A stretch of DNA of 64,000 nucleotides from Hamadaea tsunoensis DSM 44101 (GCF_000428945.1 NZ_AUAX01000016.1:62001-126000); one strand, 5' to 3'. Shown: positions 17,727-26,605, numbered from the stretch's first letter. The notes: a model not told the origin generated them from the sequence alone. A program made the numbers and translations.

Positions 17727-18587
17727 TCAGGCGCGGGACAGGGCGGCGACGTCCTCGGCCGACAGCTCGACGGCCACCGCGCCGACGTTGCCTTCGAGGT
17801 GCCCGATCGAGCCGGTCCCCGGGATCGGCAGGATCGACGGCGAGCGGGCCAGCAGCCAGGCCAGCACGACCTGCCGCTCCGTCGCGCCGTGCTTCGCGGC
17901 GATCTCCGCCAGGACGGTATTGTCGGCGAGGTTCTGGATCGGCGCCCACGGCAGGAAGACCATGCTCTCCTGCTCGCACAGGTCCACCATGGACTCCGAA
18001 CCGCGATCGTCGACATTGTACCGATTCTGGATCGACACGATCGGCGTGAGCGCCTGGGCCTGGCGTACCTGGGCCTCGGTCACGTTGGACAGGCCGATGT
18101 GGCGGATCTTGCCCTGCTCCTTCAGCCGGATCAGGGCACCCAGCGACTCCTCCAGCGGCACCTTCGGGTCCGGCCGGTGGAACTGGTACAGCTGGATCTG
18201 CTCCAGCTTCAACCGCTTCAGGCTGCCTTCGCACGCCTCGACCAGATGCTCCGGCCGGCCGTCGGGAACCCAGCGGTTGGGGCCGGGGCGTACCAGGCCG
18301 CCCTTCGTGGCGATCACAAGATCCTCGGGGTACGGGTGCAGCGCCTCGGCGAGCAGTTCCTCGCTCACGTCCGGCCCGTACGAGTCGGCCGTGTCAATGA
18401 AGTTGACGCCCAGCTCCACGACCCGGCGCAGCACGGCCTTGGCCTGCTCACGGTCCGGCGGGTCGCCCCAGATGCCGCTTCCGGTCACGCGCATGGCGCC
18501 GAAGCCGAGACGGTTGACGGTCAGGTCGCCGCCGAAGTCGATGGTGCCCGCCCGGCCGGCGTTCGTTTCCGTGGTCACGACCGCCAT
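17727..18587 (-). CDS. Aldo/keto reductase
   Basis: 286-residue soluble (beta/alpha)8 oxidoreductase. The catalytic tetrad is visible: Asp and Tyr in FIDTADSYG (about 66-74), Lys in VIATKGG (about 94-100) and His in YQFHRPD (about 135-141). NADPH-dependent reduction of aldehydes or sugar-like carbonyls is expected. The ATG at 18587 starts the conserved part; the open frame runs further upstream over the promoter. A CelR-like box (18685-18698) lies about 100 bp upstream, so it may belong to the cellulose-induced set together with the GH48 gene. Confidence 0.9.
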   Translation of the reverse strand: MAVVTTETNAGRAGTIDFGGDLTVNRLGFGAMRVTGSGIWGDPPDREQAKAVLRRVVELGVNFIDTADSYGPDVSEELLAEALHPYPEDLVIATKGGLVRPGPNRWVPDGRPEHLVEACEGSLKRLKLEQIQLYQFHRPDPKVPLEESLGALIRLKEQGKIRHIGLSNVTEAQVRQAQALTPIVSIQNRYNVDDRGSESMVDLCEQESMVFLPWAPIQNLADNTVLAEIAAKHGATERQVVLAWLLARSPSILPIPGTGSIGHLEGNVGAVAVELSAEDVAALSRA

Positions 18588-18684
18588 CGTAGATCGTCGC
18601 CGGGACGGCAGCAGGATATTGATCTTAATGAAGGTCTTCCCGGGAACTCCGGTCGCGACTACTCTCCGGACCAGTACCACCGTT

Positions 18685-18698
18685 TGGAAGCGCTCCCA
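18685..18698. promoter_or_regulatory. Second CelR/CebR-type operator
   Basis: TGGAAGCGCTCCCA matches 13 of 14 positions of the cellulase operator palindrome. It lies in the 352-bp gap between the aldo/keto reductase (98 bp to its start) and the divergent hydrolase (start 18940). It is close enough to control the reductase and perhaps the hydrolase. No gene is seen in the rest of the gap. Confidence 0.75.
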
Positions 18699-18939
18699 CC
18701 GCAGATGTCTCCCCTCCGGCCGGAGTACGGACCCAAGCCCGGACACCGCCCACCGGCCGTCGCTCACCAGCTCGGAAGGAGGTGGAGCCCGCACAGTCGC
18801 GCACGGCTCCGGCCGGACGACCCATCCGGCCAACGTGGGGACGGGGTCTGCCTGCCCTGTCCCCACGCCCCCACGGACGGACATCGACCAGGTTTTGTCT
18901 GCCACCGCAACCGGTCCCGTGCGGAGGTAGGCTGCCGGC

Positions 18940-19539
18940 GTGCAGAAACTGGAACCGCCGCGGGGCGCGCCCACCCGCTGGCCGGGCGATCCCGACCGGC
19001 TGGCCCTGGTGATCGCCGGCGGGGCGTACGCGCCGGCGCGACCGCTGCTGCACTTCTCCCGCAAGGTGTTGCAGACGCACGGCTGGACCGTGCAGGAGCT
19101 GTGGTGGCAGCCGCCGATGACGACCGACTTCCGGTCCAACCGGGGCTGGGTGGTCGATCAGATCACCGCCGCCCTGGCCGACGAGACCGCCGCGCAGATC
19201 CTGCTGTGCGGCAAGTCCCTGGCGTCACTCGCGGCGCCCATCGCGGCGGACCGGAGCCTGCCGGCGATCTGGCTGACCCCGATCCTCTCCGACCCCGCCA
19301 ACGCCGCGGCGGTCGCCCGGTCCACCGCCCCGACGCTGCTGATCGGCGGCGACGCCGATCCACTGTGGAACGGCGGAGGCGACCGGACCGCCGGGCACGA
19401 GATCGTCGAACTGCCCGGCGAGGACCACTCGCTCGAAGTCGCCGACCCTCTTGCGGCTTTGGCGACGCTGCGCCAGGTGGTCACCGCCGTCGACGACTTC
19501 GTCGGCCGTCGCTGCCCGCCACGCGCCGCCAGATCCTGA
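18940..19539 (+). CDS. Small alpha/beta-hydrolase
   Basis: 199 residues. An alpha/beta-hydrolase triad can be placed: Ser in LLCGKSLAS (nucleophile elbow G-K-S-L-A, about 88-96), Asp in GGDADPLW (about 140) and His in EDHSLE (about 164). The fold is shortened, with no lid. The GTG start has GGAGG about 12 bases upstream. Ester hydrolysis is likely; the substrate is unknown. Divergent from the aldo/keto reductase across the CelR-like box. Confidence 0.75.
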   Translation: MQKLEPPRGAPTRWPGDPDRLALVIAGGAYAPARPLLHFSRKVLQTHGWTVQELWWQPPMTTDFRSNRGWVVDQITAALADETAAQILLCGKSLASLAAPIAADRSLPAIWLTPILSDPANAAAVARSTAPTLLIGGDADPLWNGGGDRTAGHEIVELPGEDHSLEVADPLAALATLRQVVTAVDDFVGRRCPPRAARS

Positions 19540-19686
19540 GGCCACCCGACCCGAAACCCACCTTGATCATGGAAGCTGTGCAGCTGTGAGCGCCGACCCT
19601 CCCGTGCCGGTGTGCCCCGCCTGGACGGTCTCGTGCCGATCAATAATGCGGACGCCCTCCTGCGGAGATGTTGGTAGCGTCGGCGC

Positions 19687-20208
19687 GTGGAACCCTTCAC
19701 CGAAGCCCAGATCCGGGCCGCCTTCATCAACTGCTCGCAGGGCGACGCCTCCCGGATCAAGCTCCCCGCCGACTTCGCCGCCACCCCGTGGAGTGATCTC
19801 GACTACTTCGGCTGGGTCGATCCGTCCGCTCCGCTGCGGGCCGCGATGGTGGTCGCGGACGAGGACGGGCTGCGGGCGATCATGCTGCGCAAGGCCGATC
19901 GTGTGTCCGGCCGTGGCGCGATGCGGGCCAGCCTCTGCCAGGCCTGCCTGACCAGTCACCCGGCCGGCGGGGTCAGCCTCTTCACCGCCGCGTACGCGGG
20001 GCCGTCGGGTCGCAACGGCAACTCGGTCGGCGAATTGTTCTGCTCGGACCTGGCCTGCTCGTTGTACCTGCGCGGGCTGCGCCGGCCCAGATCCGGCGGC
20101 GTACGCGTGGAGGAGACGCTGTCGCTCCAGGAGCGGGTCGACCGGGAGCTGCGCAAGATCCACGGCTTCGTACGCCGGGTCGCCGAGCCGAGCACCGCGG
20201 GACGTTAG
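19687..20208 (+). CDS. FBP (EF-G-binding, FusB-like) treble-clef protein
   Basis: 173 residues. The C-terminal half has a four-Cys zinc site, CQAC (about 77-80) and CSDLAC (about 118-123), in the arrangement of the FBP treble-clef domain of EF-G-binding FusB-type proteins. The N-terminal part is a short helical region. FusB proteins rescue ribosomes stalled by fusidic acid; actinobacterial FBP-domain proteins have not been shown to do this, so the role here is inferred from the fold only. GTG start. Its stop overlaps the 3' end of the convergent PP2C-like gene by four bases. Confidence 0.7.
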   Translation: MEPFTEAQIRAAFINCSQGDASRIKLPADFAATPWSDLDYFGWVDPSAPLRAAMVVADEDGLRAIMLRKADRVSGRGAMRASLCQACLTSHPAGGVSLFTAAYAGPSGRNGNSVGELFCSDLACSLYLRGLRRPRSGGVRVEETLSLQERVDRELRKIHGFVRRVAEPSTAGR

Positions 20209-20996
20209 AGGCCGGGCCGCCAACGGCAGACGATCACGGTGGCGTCGTCGCTCACCTTGGCCCGCTGCCAACGGACCCGGTCGGGGTCGCCGGCCTCGGC
20301 CCGCCGGGTCTCGTCGATGATGGCCTGCGGGCCGTCGGCGTACCCGGTCTGGAGGAACTGTTCCCAGCTCCAGAGACCGAAGTCGGTGACCAGGAGCGCC
20401 GCGCCGTCCGAGGCCAGGATCGCCCCCTGCGCGTCGTCGACCGTGCCGCGCAGCGCGTGATAGCCCGCTGCCGGGTCGAGTTGGGCCACCCAGTAGCCGC
20501 CGTCGACGTTGCGGAAGCTCTGCTGCCGCTGGATGAACGCTTTCAACTCTTCGGGCGTCGCGTTCGGCGGCCGGCCGATCGGGGCCGAGACCGCCTTCTC
20601 CGACTCGTCGATGAAGACCGTGGGCGTACCGCCGAGGTCCAGCACCAACGGGGAGTCGGCGAGGACGAGGTAGTCGGTGTGGCGGCCGCGGCGACGGATC
20701 ATCGTCACCGTCGTGCACGGCGTACCGGGGTGCGCGAGATCGCAGGTGTCCTCGTGCAGGCGGCCGACGTCGGTGATCGCCGCCGCCAGGCAGTCGGCCA
20801 GGTCCTGCCCCGTGCCCGCGTACGCGAGGAGGCGCGCTCCCAGCTGGCCGACGTACCAGGCCGTGCCGTGGCGGCAGCCGGTCGCCGGCCCCTCGGTGAG
20901 CCCGTCGAGGACGACCGCGACGGTCGGCGTCGCGCCCGCCCAGTCGAGGTTGTCCCGATCCGGGGCGATCGGTTCGCTCGCCAGTTCGACACGCAT
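20205..20996 (-). CDS. PP2C-like phosphatase-fold protein
   Basis: 263 residues. Motifs in PP2C order: RDNLDW (about 14-19), VAVVLDGLTEG (about 27-37, in place of the usual V-x-D-G-h-G-G), ILASDGAALLV near 192-202 and the terminal DDATVIV. Metal-binding Asp residues are mostly present but the DGHGG motif is degenerate. It may be a divergent Ser/Thr phosphatase or an inactive relative. It is the last gene before an NmrA/MarR pair and convergent with the FBP gene. Confidence 0.7.
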   Translation of the reverse strand: MRVELASEPIAPDRDNLDWAGATPTVAVVLDGLTEGPATGCRHGTAWYVGQLGARLLAYAGTGQDLADCLAAAITDVGRLHEDTCDLAHPGTPCTTVTMIRRRGRHTDYLVLADSPLVLDLGGTPTVFIDESEKAVSAPIGRPPNATPEELKAFIQRQQSFRNVDGGYWVAQLDPAAGYHALRGTVDDAQGAILASDGAALLVTDFGLWSWEQFLQTGYADGPQAIIDETRRAEAGDPDRVRWQRAKVSDDATVIVCRWRPGL

Positions 20997-21053
20997 CCGG
21001 CCAGCCTATGCGCCCCCGCTGTCACCGGGTACGCAGCTCACCAGGTACGCAGC

Positions 21054-21902
21054 TCACCAGGTACGCGTGGCCAGCCAGTCGGCGAACGTGTGCCAGCCGA
21101 CCTCGGGGTACTCCCGGCGCAGGGCCGTGACGTCGACGTCGAGTCCCACGGTGTCGAAGTAGCGGAACATCTTGTAGAGGTCTTCGCCCCAGGCCCGGGA
21201 CTGCTCGGCCGGGGTGGCCTGGAACGTCACCTCATGCCCGACCGCGGCGGTGAACGCCTCCGCCATCCGCAGCGGCGTCGTCTCCTCCCCCGCGATGTCG
21301 ATGCGCTTGCCGGACAGGCGTTCCGGCTCGGTCAGCGCCAGGGCGGCCAGGCCGGCGATGTCGGCGGCGCAGATCAGCGCGATGGACCGGTCGGCGGCCA
21401 GCGGGAGGGCGAAGTCGCCGGCGGCGAGCATGCGGGCGGCGTACCCGGTGGTGAAGTTGTCCATGAATTTGGCCGGGCCGAGGATCGTCCAGTCGAGACC
21501 GCTGGCGACGAGGTGGCGCTCGACGGCGTACTTGCTGTCGAAGTGCGGTACGCCGGTCGCGCGGTCGGCGTGGGCGACCGAGCTGAAGACGATGTGCCCG
21601 ACGCCGGCGCGGGCGGCCGCGTCGATGGTCGCGCTGCCGTGGCGGATCTCGGTCTCGACGTCGGTGCCGAAGGGCGTGGTCATCAGGAAGACGGAGTCGA
21701 CCCCCTGGAACGCGGTCGTGAGCGAGGCCGGGTCGGCGAAGTCCGCGTACGCGATCTCGGCACCTCGGGCTTTCAGAGCCTGCGCGGCGGGGGCGTCGAC
21801 GGAGCGGGTCAGGGCGCGGACGGGGTGGCCGCGGTCGAGCAGGAGGTGGGCGAGCGTGCCGCCCTGGGTGCCGGTGGCCCCGGTGATGGCGAATGTTTTC
21901 AC
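21054..21902 (-). CDS. NmrA-like NAD(P)-binding reductase
   Basis: 282 residues. The N-terminal Rossmann motif ITGATGTQGGTLA and the following dinucleotide-binding region mark an atypical short-chain dehydrogenase of the NmrA/QOR2 group. These proteins sense or use NAD(P)H and often reduce quinones. I start at GTG 21902, with AGGAG upstream, rather than at a TTG further out (21938), because the longer version would overlap the promoter and leave only 16 bp to the divergent MarR gene. Likely repressed by that MarR protein. Confidence 0.85.
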   Translation of the reverse strand: MKTFAITGATGTQGGTLAHLLLDRGHPVRALTRSVDAPAAQALKARGAEIAYADFADPASLTTAFQGVDSVFLMTTPFGTDVETEIRHGSATIDAAARAGVGHIVFSSVAHADRATGVPHFDSKYAVERHLVASGLDWTILGPAKFMDNFTTGYAARMLAAGDFALPLAADRSIALICAADIAGLAALALTEPERLSGKRIDIAGEETTPLRMAEAFTAAVGHEVTFQATPAEQSRAWGEDLYKMFRYFDTVGLDVDVTALRREYPEVGWHTFADWLATRTW

Positions 21903-21917
21903 GAGCAAAGTTTGCTC
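21903..21917. promoter_or_regulatory. 15-bp palindrome between NmrA-like and MarR genes
   Basis: GAGCAAA-G-TTTGCTC is a perfect palindrome that abuts the GTG start of the NmrA-like gene and lies 37 bp from the MarR start. It is the obvious candidate MarR operator, and would block translation start as well as transcription. A second weaker palindrome, GAAAACGTTTC, follows at 21920-21930. Confidence 0.6.
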
Positions 21918-21954
21918 CTGAAAACGTTTCTCCGTCAAGTGTAAGCTTCGCCAT

Positions 21955-22473
21955 ATGGAGAACTGGCCGGAGATCGACGTACCCGACAGCCACCCTCAGG
22001 TGCTGAGTTCCTGGCTGCACATCCATCAGGCCGTCGAGACCGTCGAGAACGCGATGACCGGCCGGATGGAGCAGGGCGCCCAGACCTCGCTGATCGAGCA
22101 CCAGGCGCTGTTCCGGCTGGCGATCGCGCCCGGGCGGCGGCTGTCCATGCTGCGCCTGGCGGACCTGCTGAACACCAGCCCGAGCGGCGTCACCCGGCTC
22201 GTCGACCGACTGGTACGCCGAGGCTGGGTGTCGCGGGAGGTCCCGCCGGAGAACCGGCGGCAGACCGACGCCGTCCTCACGCCGGACGGGCTGCACGCGT
22301 TGACGGCGACGACCCGGCCGGCGTACCACGCGGCGCTGGAGGAATGCTTCGGCTCGCTGCTCGACGAGGAGGACCTGGCGGACCTTCAGCGCATCGGGCG
22401 CAAACTCCTCGAAGGGCACCACCGGTTCGACGCGAAGAAGTTCGCCTCGACCCCGTTCACCCACGAGCAGTGA
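21955..22473 (+). CDS. MarR-family transcriptional regulator
   Basis: 172 residues. The winged-helix core is clear: LSMLRLADLLNTSPSGVTRLVDRLVRRGWVSRE (helix-turn-helix, about 61-93), then the wing ENRRQTDAVLTPDG. Flanking helices form the dimer interface. MarR proteins respond to phenolic or oxidising compounds; the divergent NmrA-like gene is the likely target through the palindrome at 21903. No strong ribosome site upstream of the ATG. Confidence 0.92.
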   Translation: MENWPEIDVPDSHPQVLSSWLHIHQAVETVENAMTGRMEQGAQTSLIEHQALFRLAIAPGRRLSMLRLADLLNTSPSGVTRLVDRLVRRGWVSREVPPENRRQTDAVLTPDGLHALTATTRPAYHAALEECFGSLLDEEDLADLQRIGRKLLEGHHRFDAKKFASTPFTHEQ

Positions 22474-22498
22474 TCCGGCTCCCGTCTCGATCCCCCGT

Positions 22499-22579
22499 CT
22501 TGATCCCGTTTGGATCAGGGAAATCACCCGAATCATGGGCCATGATTACGTGCGAAACCCTGATCCAAACGGGATCAAG
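22499..22579 (+). repeat. 81-bp palindromic element, copy 3
   Basis: The outer 22-bp arms are perfect but begin CTTGATC and end GATCAAG, where copies 1 and 2 have CAAGATC and GATCTTG; both sides changed together. The inner stem is intact; the right internal loop is the variant ACGTGCGAAA. The right end is inside a perfect 22-bp tandem duplication (22571-22592 and 22593-22614). It lies between convergent genes. Confidence 0.8.
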
Positions 22580-22632
22580 GAGCGACCGTCACGGGATCAA
22601 GGAGCGACCGTCACGGGAGCGGCGGAACGGGC

Positions 22633-23403
22633 CTACGAAGCCAGGTGGCGGGCGAGGAAGCGGGCGGCGCTGTCCGACTCGAAGCGGGGCAGTTCCTTGT
22701 GCCGCCCCGTGTTCGCGTGCAGCGTCTTCTCCGTCGAGCCGAACGCGTCGAACAGCGCCAGCCCCGCCTCGCGCGGGATGTGCTCGTCGTCCCACTGCAT
22801 CGCGTACTCGATGGGGATCGTGATCCGCTTCGCCGTCTCGGCGAGGGCGTCCGGCCAGTGCAGGCCGAAGACCGCGGCGGTGATGCGGGGATCGTCGGCC
22901 ACGAACGGCACGCCGATCGCGGTGGCCATGTTCAGCCCGTAGAAGCCGACCGGGCCGCCGACCCCGATCTCGGGAAGCTCCTGGAGAGCGTCCAATGTGG
23001 CCCGCCATTCGGGGACGGCCCGCCGGGCGATCTCGGCGTTGTAGCGGACGACGACCGGGCCCTCGGGCTCGCCGGCGTCACGGGCGGCGAACAGGGCGGC
23101 GACCTCCTGCTCGTCGTACGCCGTGCGCGGCCGGTCGCCGTGGCCGGGTGCGTCCACCACGGCGACGTGGAAGCCGCACTGGCTCACGAGGAGGTTCGCG
23201 CGGCCGGTCATGGCCGGCCACCGCTTGTGCGTACCGCCGCCGTGTCCCATGAAGACCAGGGGCGCGCGGCCGGTGTCATCGGCGGGCGACCACAGCACAC
23301 CGGGAATGCCGGAGACGAGAAAATCGCGCTCGCGTACGCCGTTGGAGGACGTGTCGGTGAGGAAGCGCAACGTGTTCGAGGAAGCGTTCAGGGCAGCGTT
23401 CAT
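22633..23403 (-). CDS. Alpha/beta-hydrolase with Asn at the nucleophile position
   Basis: 256 residues. The fold is like dienelactone-hydrolase relatives: the oxyanion loop is FMGHGGGTHK (about 51-60), an acid Asp or Glu occurs in WDDEHIP (about 205), and a His in NTGRHKELP (about 233). At the nucleophile elbow relatives have G-L-S-M-G-T, but here it reads FYGLNMAT, with Asn (codon AAC) replacing the Ser. It is therefore likely inactive as a classic serine hydrolase, or uses another mechanism. ATG start. It follows the antiporter gene on the same strand after 168 bp containing two TCGATACCA repeats (23490-23498, 23506-23514). Confidence 0.8.
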   Translation of the reverse strand: MNAALNASSNTLRFLTDTSSNGVRERDFLVSGIPGVLWSPADDTGRAPLVFMGHGGGTHKRWPAMTGRANLLVSQCGFHVAVVDAPGHGDRPRTAYDEQEVAALFAARDAGEPEGPVVVRYNAEIARRAVPEWRATLDALQELPEIGVGGPVGFYGLNMATAIGVPFVADDPRITAAVFGLHWPDALAETAKRITIPIEYAMQWDDEHIPREAGLALFDAFGSTEKTLHANTGRHKELPRFESDSAARFLARHLAS

Positions 23404-23571
23404 GGCAGTGCCTTTCGGGAGCCTGCGGCGCTCCCGGCGACGCCTACGCGTCTATCGCCCGACCGTGGCGAGGGGTGGGAGCACCCACGTCGATACCAAC
23501 TTCTGTCGATACCAGGTTCACGGGGGCTCACCTCCTCATGCCGATCACGGTCGAGGGGAGGCTATCAGAGA

Positions 23572-25284
23572 TCACGCGGACTCGGTCAGCCGTGTGAGGC
23601 GGGCCTCCTCCGCGTCCAGCGCCTCCCCGGCCCGCTGGATGATCTGCGAGCGGTAGGTCCCGATCGTCCGGGCGTCGAGCAGCGTCCGCCGCTCCGTCGC
23701 CAGGACCTCGCTGCGCAACTGCATGTACTGCTCGCGGTACTCCACATTGGGCACCGCCTGGCTGCGGCCGGGGGCGACGCGTACGGAGACCTCCTGGCGG
23801 GCGCGGTCGAGGACGTCGGGGGCGTACGGGGTGCCGTCGGGCTGGGCCAGGGCCGGGTCGTCGAGGCGGTCGAGGGCGTCCTGGGACAGCCGGGTGAGCA
23901 GGTCGCGGTACTCGTCGCGGAACTCCTCCGGGTCGTCGGCCGGCACCTTGACCGTCCGGATCACCCAGGGCAGCGTCAGCCCCTGCAGCAGCAACGTCGT
24001 GATCGCCACGATGAAGGCGATGAGCAGCAGCTGCGGCCGGTAGGGCGTGTCGGCGGGCAGGGTCTGGGCGGCGGCGACGGTGACCGCGCCGCGCATGCCC
24101 GACCAGGCCAGCACGACCCCGCCGCGCCAGCCGAAGTTCTGCGCCACCTGGAACCGCACGTCGCTCTTGCGCTGCAGGATCCGCTTGGTGAAGCGGTCGA
24201 GCCGCCGCTCGCTCATCGTCTCCTGCTGCTTCGCGTCGTCCAGCGTGGCCTCGATCTGGCTGAGCCGGTCCAGGTTCGCCTCGGCCCGCGCCGCGTCCCG
24301 GCGCAGCCCGGAGACGAGGGGCGCCGTGTAGAGCATGCGCAGGAGGATGGCGACCAGCGACGCGAGCAGGCCGACCCACACCGCGGTCGCGACGCTGAGG
24401 CCCGCCGAGCGCGCGGCGTCCAGCTCGGTCTTCAGCTGCAGCCCCATCAGCAGGAACAGCCCGCTCTCCAGCATGAACGACGCCGTGCTCCAGTTCACCG
24501 ACTCGGTCACCCGGTCGACCGCCCGCAGGTGGCGCGGGCTCTCATGCCCGGTGACCAGCCCGGTCACCACCACCGCGAGGACACCGGACGCGTGGATCGC
24601 CTCCGCCGGCACGAACGCGACGAACGGCACCACGAACGAGATGGCCGTGTTGAGCACCGTGTCCTTCAGCAGCGCGCGTACGCGCACGTTGATCTCGCCG
24701 ATGAGGACGCCGACGACGACGGCCGCGATGACCGCGTACACGAAATCCCAGGTGATGGACAGGAAGCTGACCGCGGCGGTGGTGGCGGCGACGGCGGAGC
24801 CGAGCAGGACGAGCGAGGAGGCGTCGTTGACCAGGCCCTCGCCTTCCAGGATGGTGAGCAGCCGGGCGGGCAGGCCGAGCCGGCGGCCGACGGAGGTGGC
24901 CGCCACGGCGTCGGTCGGGCTGATGATCGCCCCGAGCGCGAACGCGGACGCGAGCCCGAGTCCCGGCAGGACGGAGTGGAACAGGTAGCCCGCGGCGGCG
25001 GTGGTGAGCACCACCAGGACGACCGCGAGACCGGCGATGGACTTGAAGTCGCGCCGGAAGTCGTGGGCGGGCATGCGGACGGCGGCCGCGTAGAGCAGCG
25101 GCGGCAGGACGCCGGCGAGCACCCATTCGGGCTCGATCACGATGTGCGGTACGCCCGGCAGGAAGCTCAGCACGGTACCGACGACGACCTGGCTGAGCGG
25201 CGCGGCGACGCCGATCCGGTTCGAGAAGGCCGCCACCGCCACGATGCTGACCACGCCGACCACGGCGATCAGGGTGAGTTCCAT
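23572..25284 (-). CDS. Na+/H+ antiporter, CPA1 (NhaP) family
   Basis: 570 residues. About 12 membrane helices fill residues 1-440, with the family's ion-site region GAIISPTDAVAATSVGRRLGL (Asp in SPTDAVA) and EGEGLVNDASSLVLL (Asn-Asp). A cytoplasmic tail of about 110 residues is rich in acidic residues and helices. A charged segment between late helices (about 335-390) is longer than in short NhaP members. Exchanges Na+ or K+ for protons across the cell membrane. Divergent from the LtrA-like gene. Confidence 0.93.
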   Translation of the reverse strand: MELTLIAVVGVVSIVAVAAFSNRIGVAAPLSQVVVGTVLSFLPGVPHIVIEPEWVLAGVLPPLLYAAAVRMPAHDFRRDFKSIAGLAVVLVVLTTAAAGYLFHSVLPGLGLASAFALGAIISPTDAVAATSVGRRLGLPARLLTILEGEGLVNDASSLVLLGSAVAATTAAVSFLSITWDFVYAVIAAVVVGVLIGEINVRVRALLKDTVLNTAISFVVPFVAFVPAEAIHASGVLAVVVTGLVTGHESPRHLRAVDRVTESVNWSTASFMLESGLFLLMGLQLKTELDAARSAGLSVATAVWVGLLASLVAILLRMLYTAPLVSGLRRDAARAEANLDRLSQIEATLDDAKQQETMSERRLDRFTKRILQRKSDVRFQVAQNFGWRGGVVLAWSGMRGAVTVAAAQTLPADTPYRPQLLLIAFIVAITTLLLQGLTLPWVIRTVKVPADDPEEFRDEYRDLLTRLSQDALDRLDDPALAQPDGTPYAPDVLDRARQEVSVRVAPGRSQAVPNVEYREQYMQLRSEVLATERRTLLDARTIGTYRSQIIQRAGEALDAEEARLTRLTESA

Positions 25285-25381
25285 CGGTCCCTGATTGTGC
25301 CCGGTGCTGCCCGGCCGTCCCCCGGCACGACACGCTACCGTTTCTCCGCACGCGTCAGGGAAGTGCCGGGGGAGGACGCTG

Positions 25382-26605
25382 GTGGCGGGCAGGCTGCGGT
25401 TCGGAGTGGAACGCGACGCCGAGGAGCGGCACGGCTCCTGGCTCGAACTGTTCTTCGACCTCATCTTCGTCGTCGCGGTCGCCGAGCTCGCCGGCACCCT
25501 CGAACACCACCCCACCCCGCACGGCTTCCTGCGCTACGCCGCCCTGTTCCTGCCCGTCTGCTGGGCCTGGATCGGCTACACCTTCTTCGCCGACCGCTGG
25601 CAGAACGAGGACGCGCCGCATCGCGTACTCATGATCGTGTCGATGCTCGGCGTCGCCTTCCTCGCCATCGCGATCCCGCACGCCTTCGACGGCGGCACCG
25701 GCTCCGTGCGCTTCGCGATCAGCTACGGCGCCGTCCGGCTGCTGCTCATCGTCCTGTACGCGCGGGCGTACACGACCGATCCGGCGGCCCGCCCGCTCAC
25801 CGGGCGCTACGTCACCGGCTTCACGATCGGCGCGCTGCTCTGGTTCTCCTCCGCCGCCGTACCCCTCCCCCAACGGCACTGGCTCTGGGCCGTCGGGTTC
25901 GCCGTCGAACTGGCCACGCCGCTGCTGTCCGCCCGGGCGATCGCGCGCGTACCCTTCCACCGCTCGCACATCCCCGAACGGTTCGGCCTGTTCGTCATCA
26001 TCGTACTCGGCGAGGCGGTCGCGCTCGGCGTCACCGGGATCGAAGGCGGATCGCTCGGCCTGCCGACCCTGCTGGCCGCGGCGGTCGGCTTCCTCGGCGC
26101 GGGCGCCCTGTGGTGGCACTATTTCGACCACGTCGACGGGTCCGCGCTGCAACGCTGGCTGGTCTCCGGCCAGACCTACGTCTACGGGCACATGCCCCTG
26201 TACGCCGGGATCACCGCGTACGGGGTGGGGGTGCTGCTGGGCAGCCGGGCGATGACGGACGCGGCGCTCGCCGGCGCGGCGCGGTGGTGCCTGTGCGCGG
26301 GGGCCGCCGCCTACTTCCTGGTGGTCGCGGCCATCCAGTGGACGATGACCATGCCGGTCGGCGACGCTCGCATGTGGACGCGACTGGGGACCGCCGTCCT
26401 CCTGACGGTTCTCGCGACGGTGAGCGGGCTGCCACCCCTCGCCGTCGCCGTCCTGGTTCTCGCGGCGGTACTGGCGGCCCTCGTCGCCGAGCATCTCCTC
26501 ACCGCCCGCACCCCGGCTCCCGCCGCCCCTGCCCCCGCTCCCGCCCTCGCCCCTGCCCCAAGATCTGGTTTGGATCAGGGAAATCACCCGAATCTTGGGC
26601 CATGA
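25382..26605 (+). CDS. LtrA-like (low temperature requirement A) membrane protein
   Basis: 407 residues. The family signature WLELFFDLIFVVAVAELA occurs early (about 17-34), followed by about ten membrane helices, with RSHIPERFGLFVIIVLGEAV in the middle. LtrA was named in Listeria for growth at low temperature; its biochemical role is unknown. GTG start with GGGGGAGGA upstream. The last 16 codons, after an Ala/Pro tail, are encoded by the dispersed 81-bp element (26559-26639), which also supplies the stop codon. Confidence 0.85.
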   Translation: MAGRLRFGVERDAEERHGSWLELFFDLIFVVAVAELAGTLEHHPTPHGFLRYAALFLPVCWAWIGYTFFADRWQNEDAPHRVLMIVSMLGVAFLAIAIPHAFDGGTGSVRFAISYGAVRLLLIVLYARAYTTDPAARPLTGRYVTGFTIGALLWFSSAAVPLPQRHWLWAVGFAVELATPLLSARAIARVPFHRSHIPERFGLFVIIVLGEAVALGVTGIEGGSLGLPTLLAAAVGFLGAGALWWHYFDHVDGSALQRWLVSGQTYVYGHMPLYAGITAYGVGVLLGSRAMTDAALAGAARWCLCAGAAAYFLVVAAIQWTMTMPVGDARMWTRLGTAVLLTVLATVSGLPPLAVAVLVLAAVLAALVAEHLLTARTPAPAAPAPAPALAPAPRSGLDQGNHPNLGP

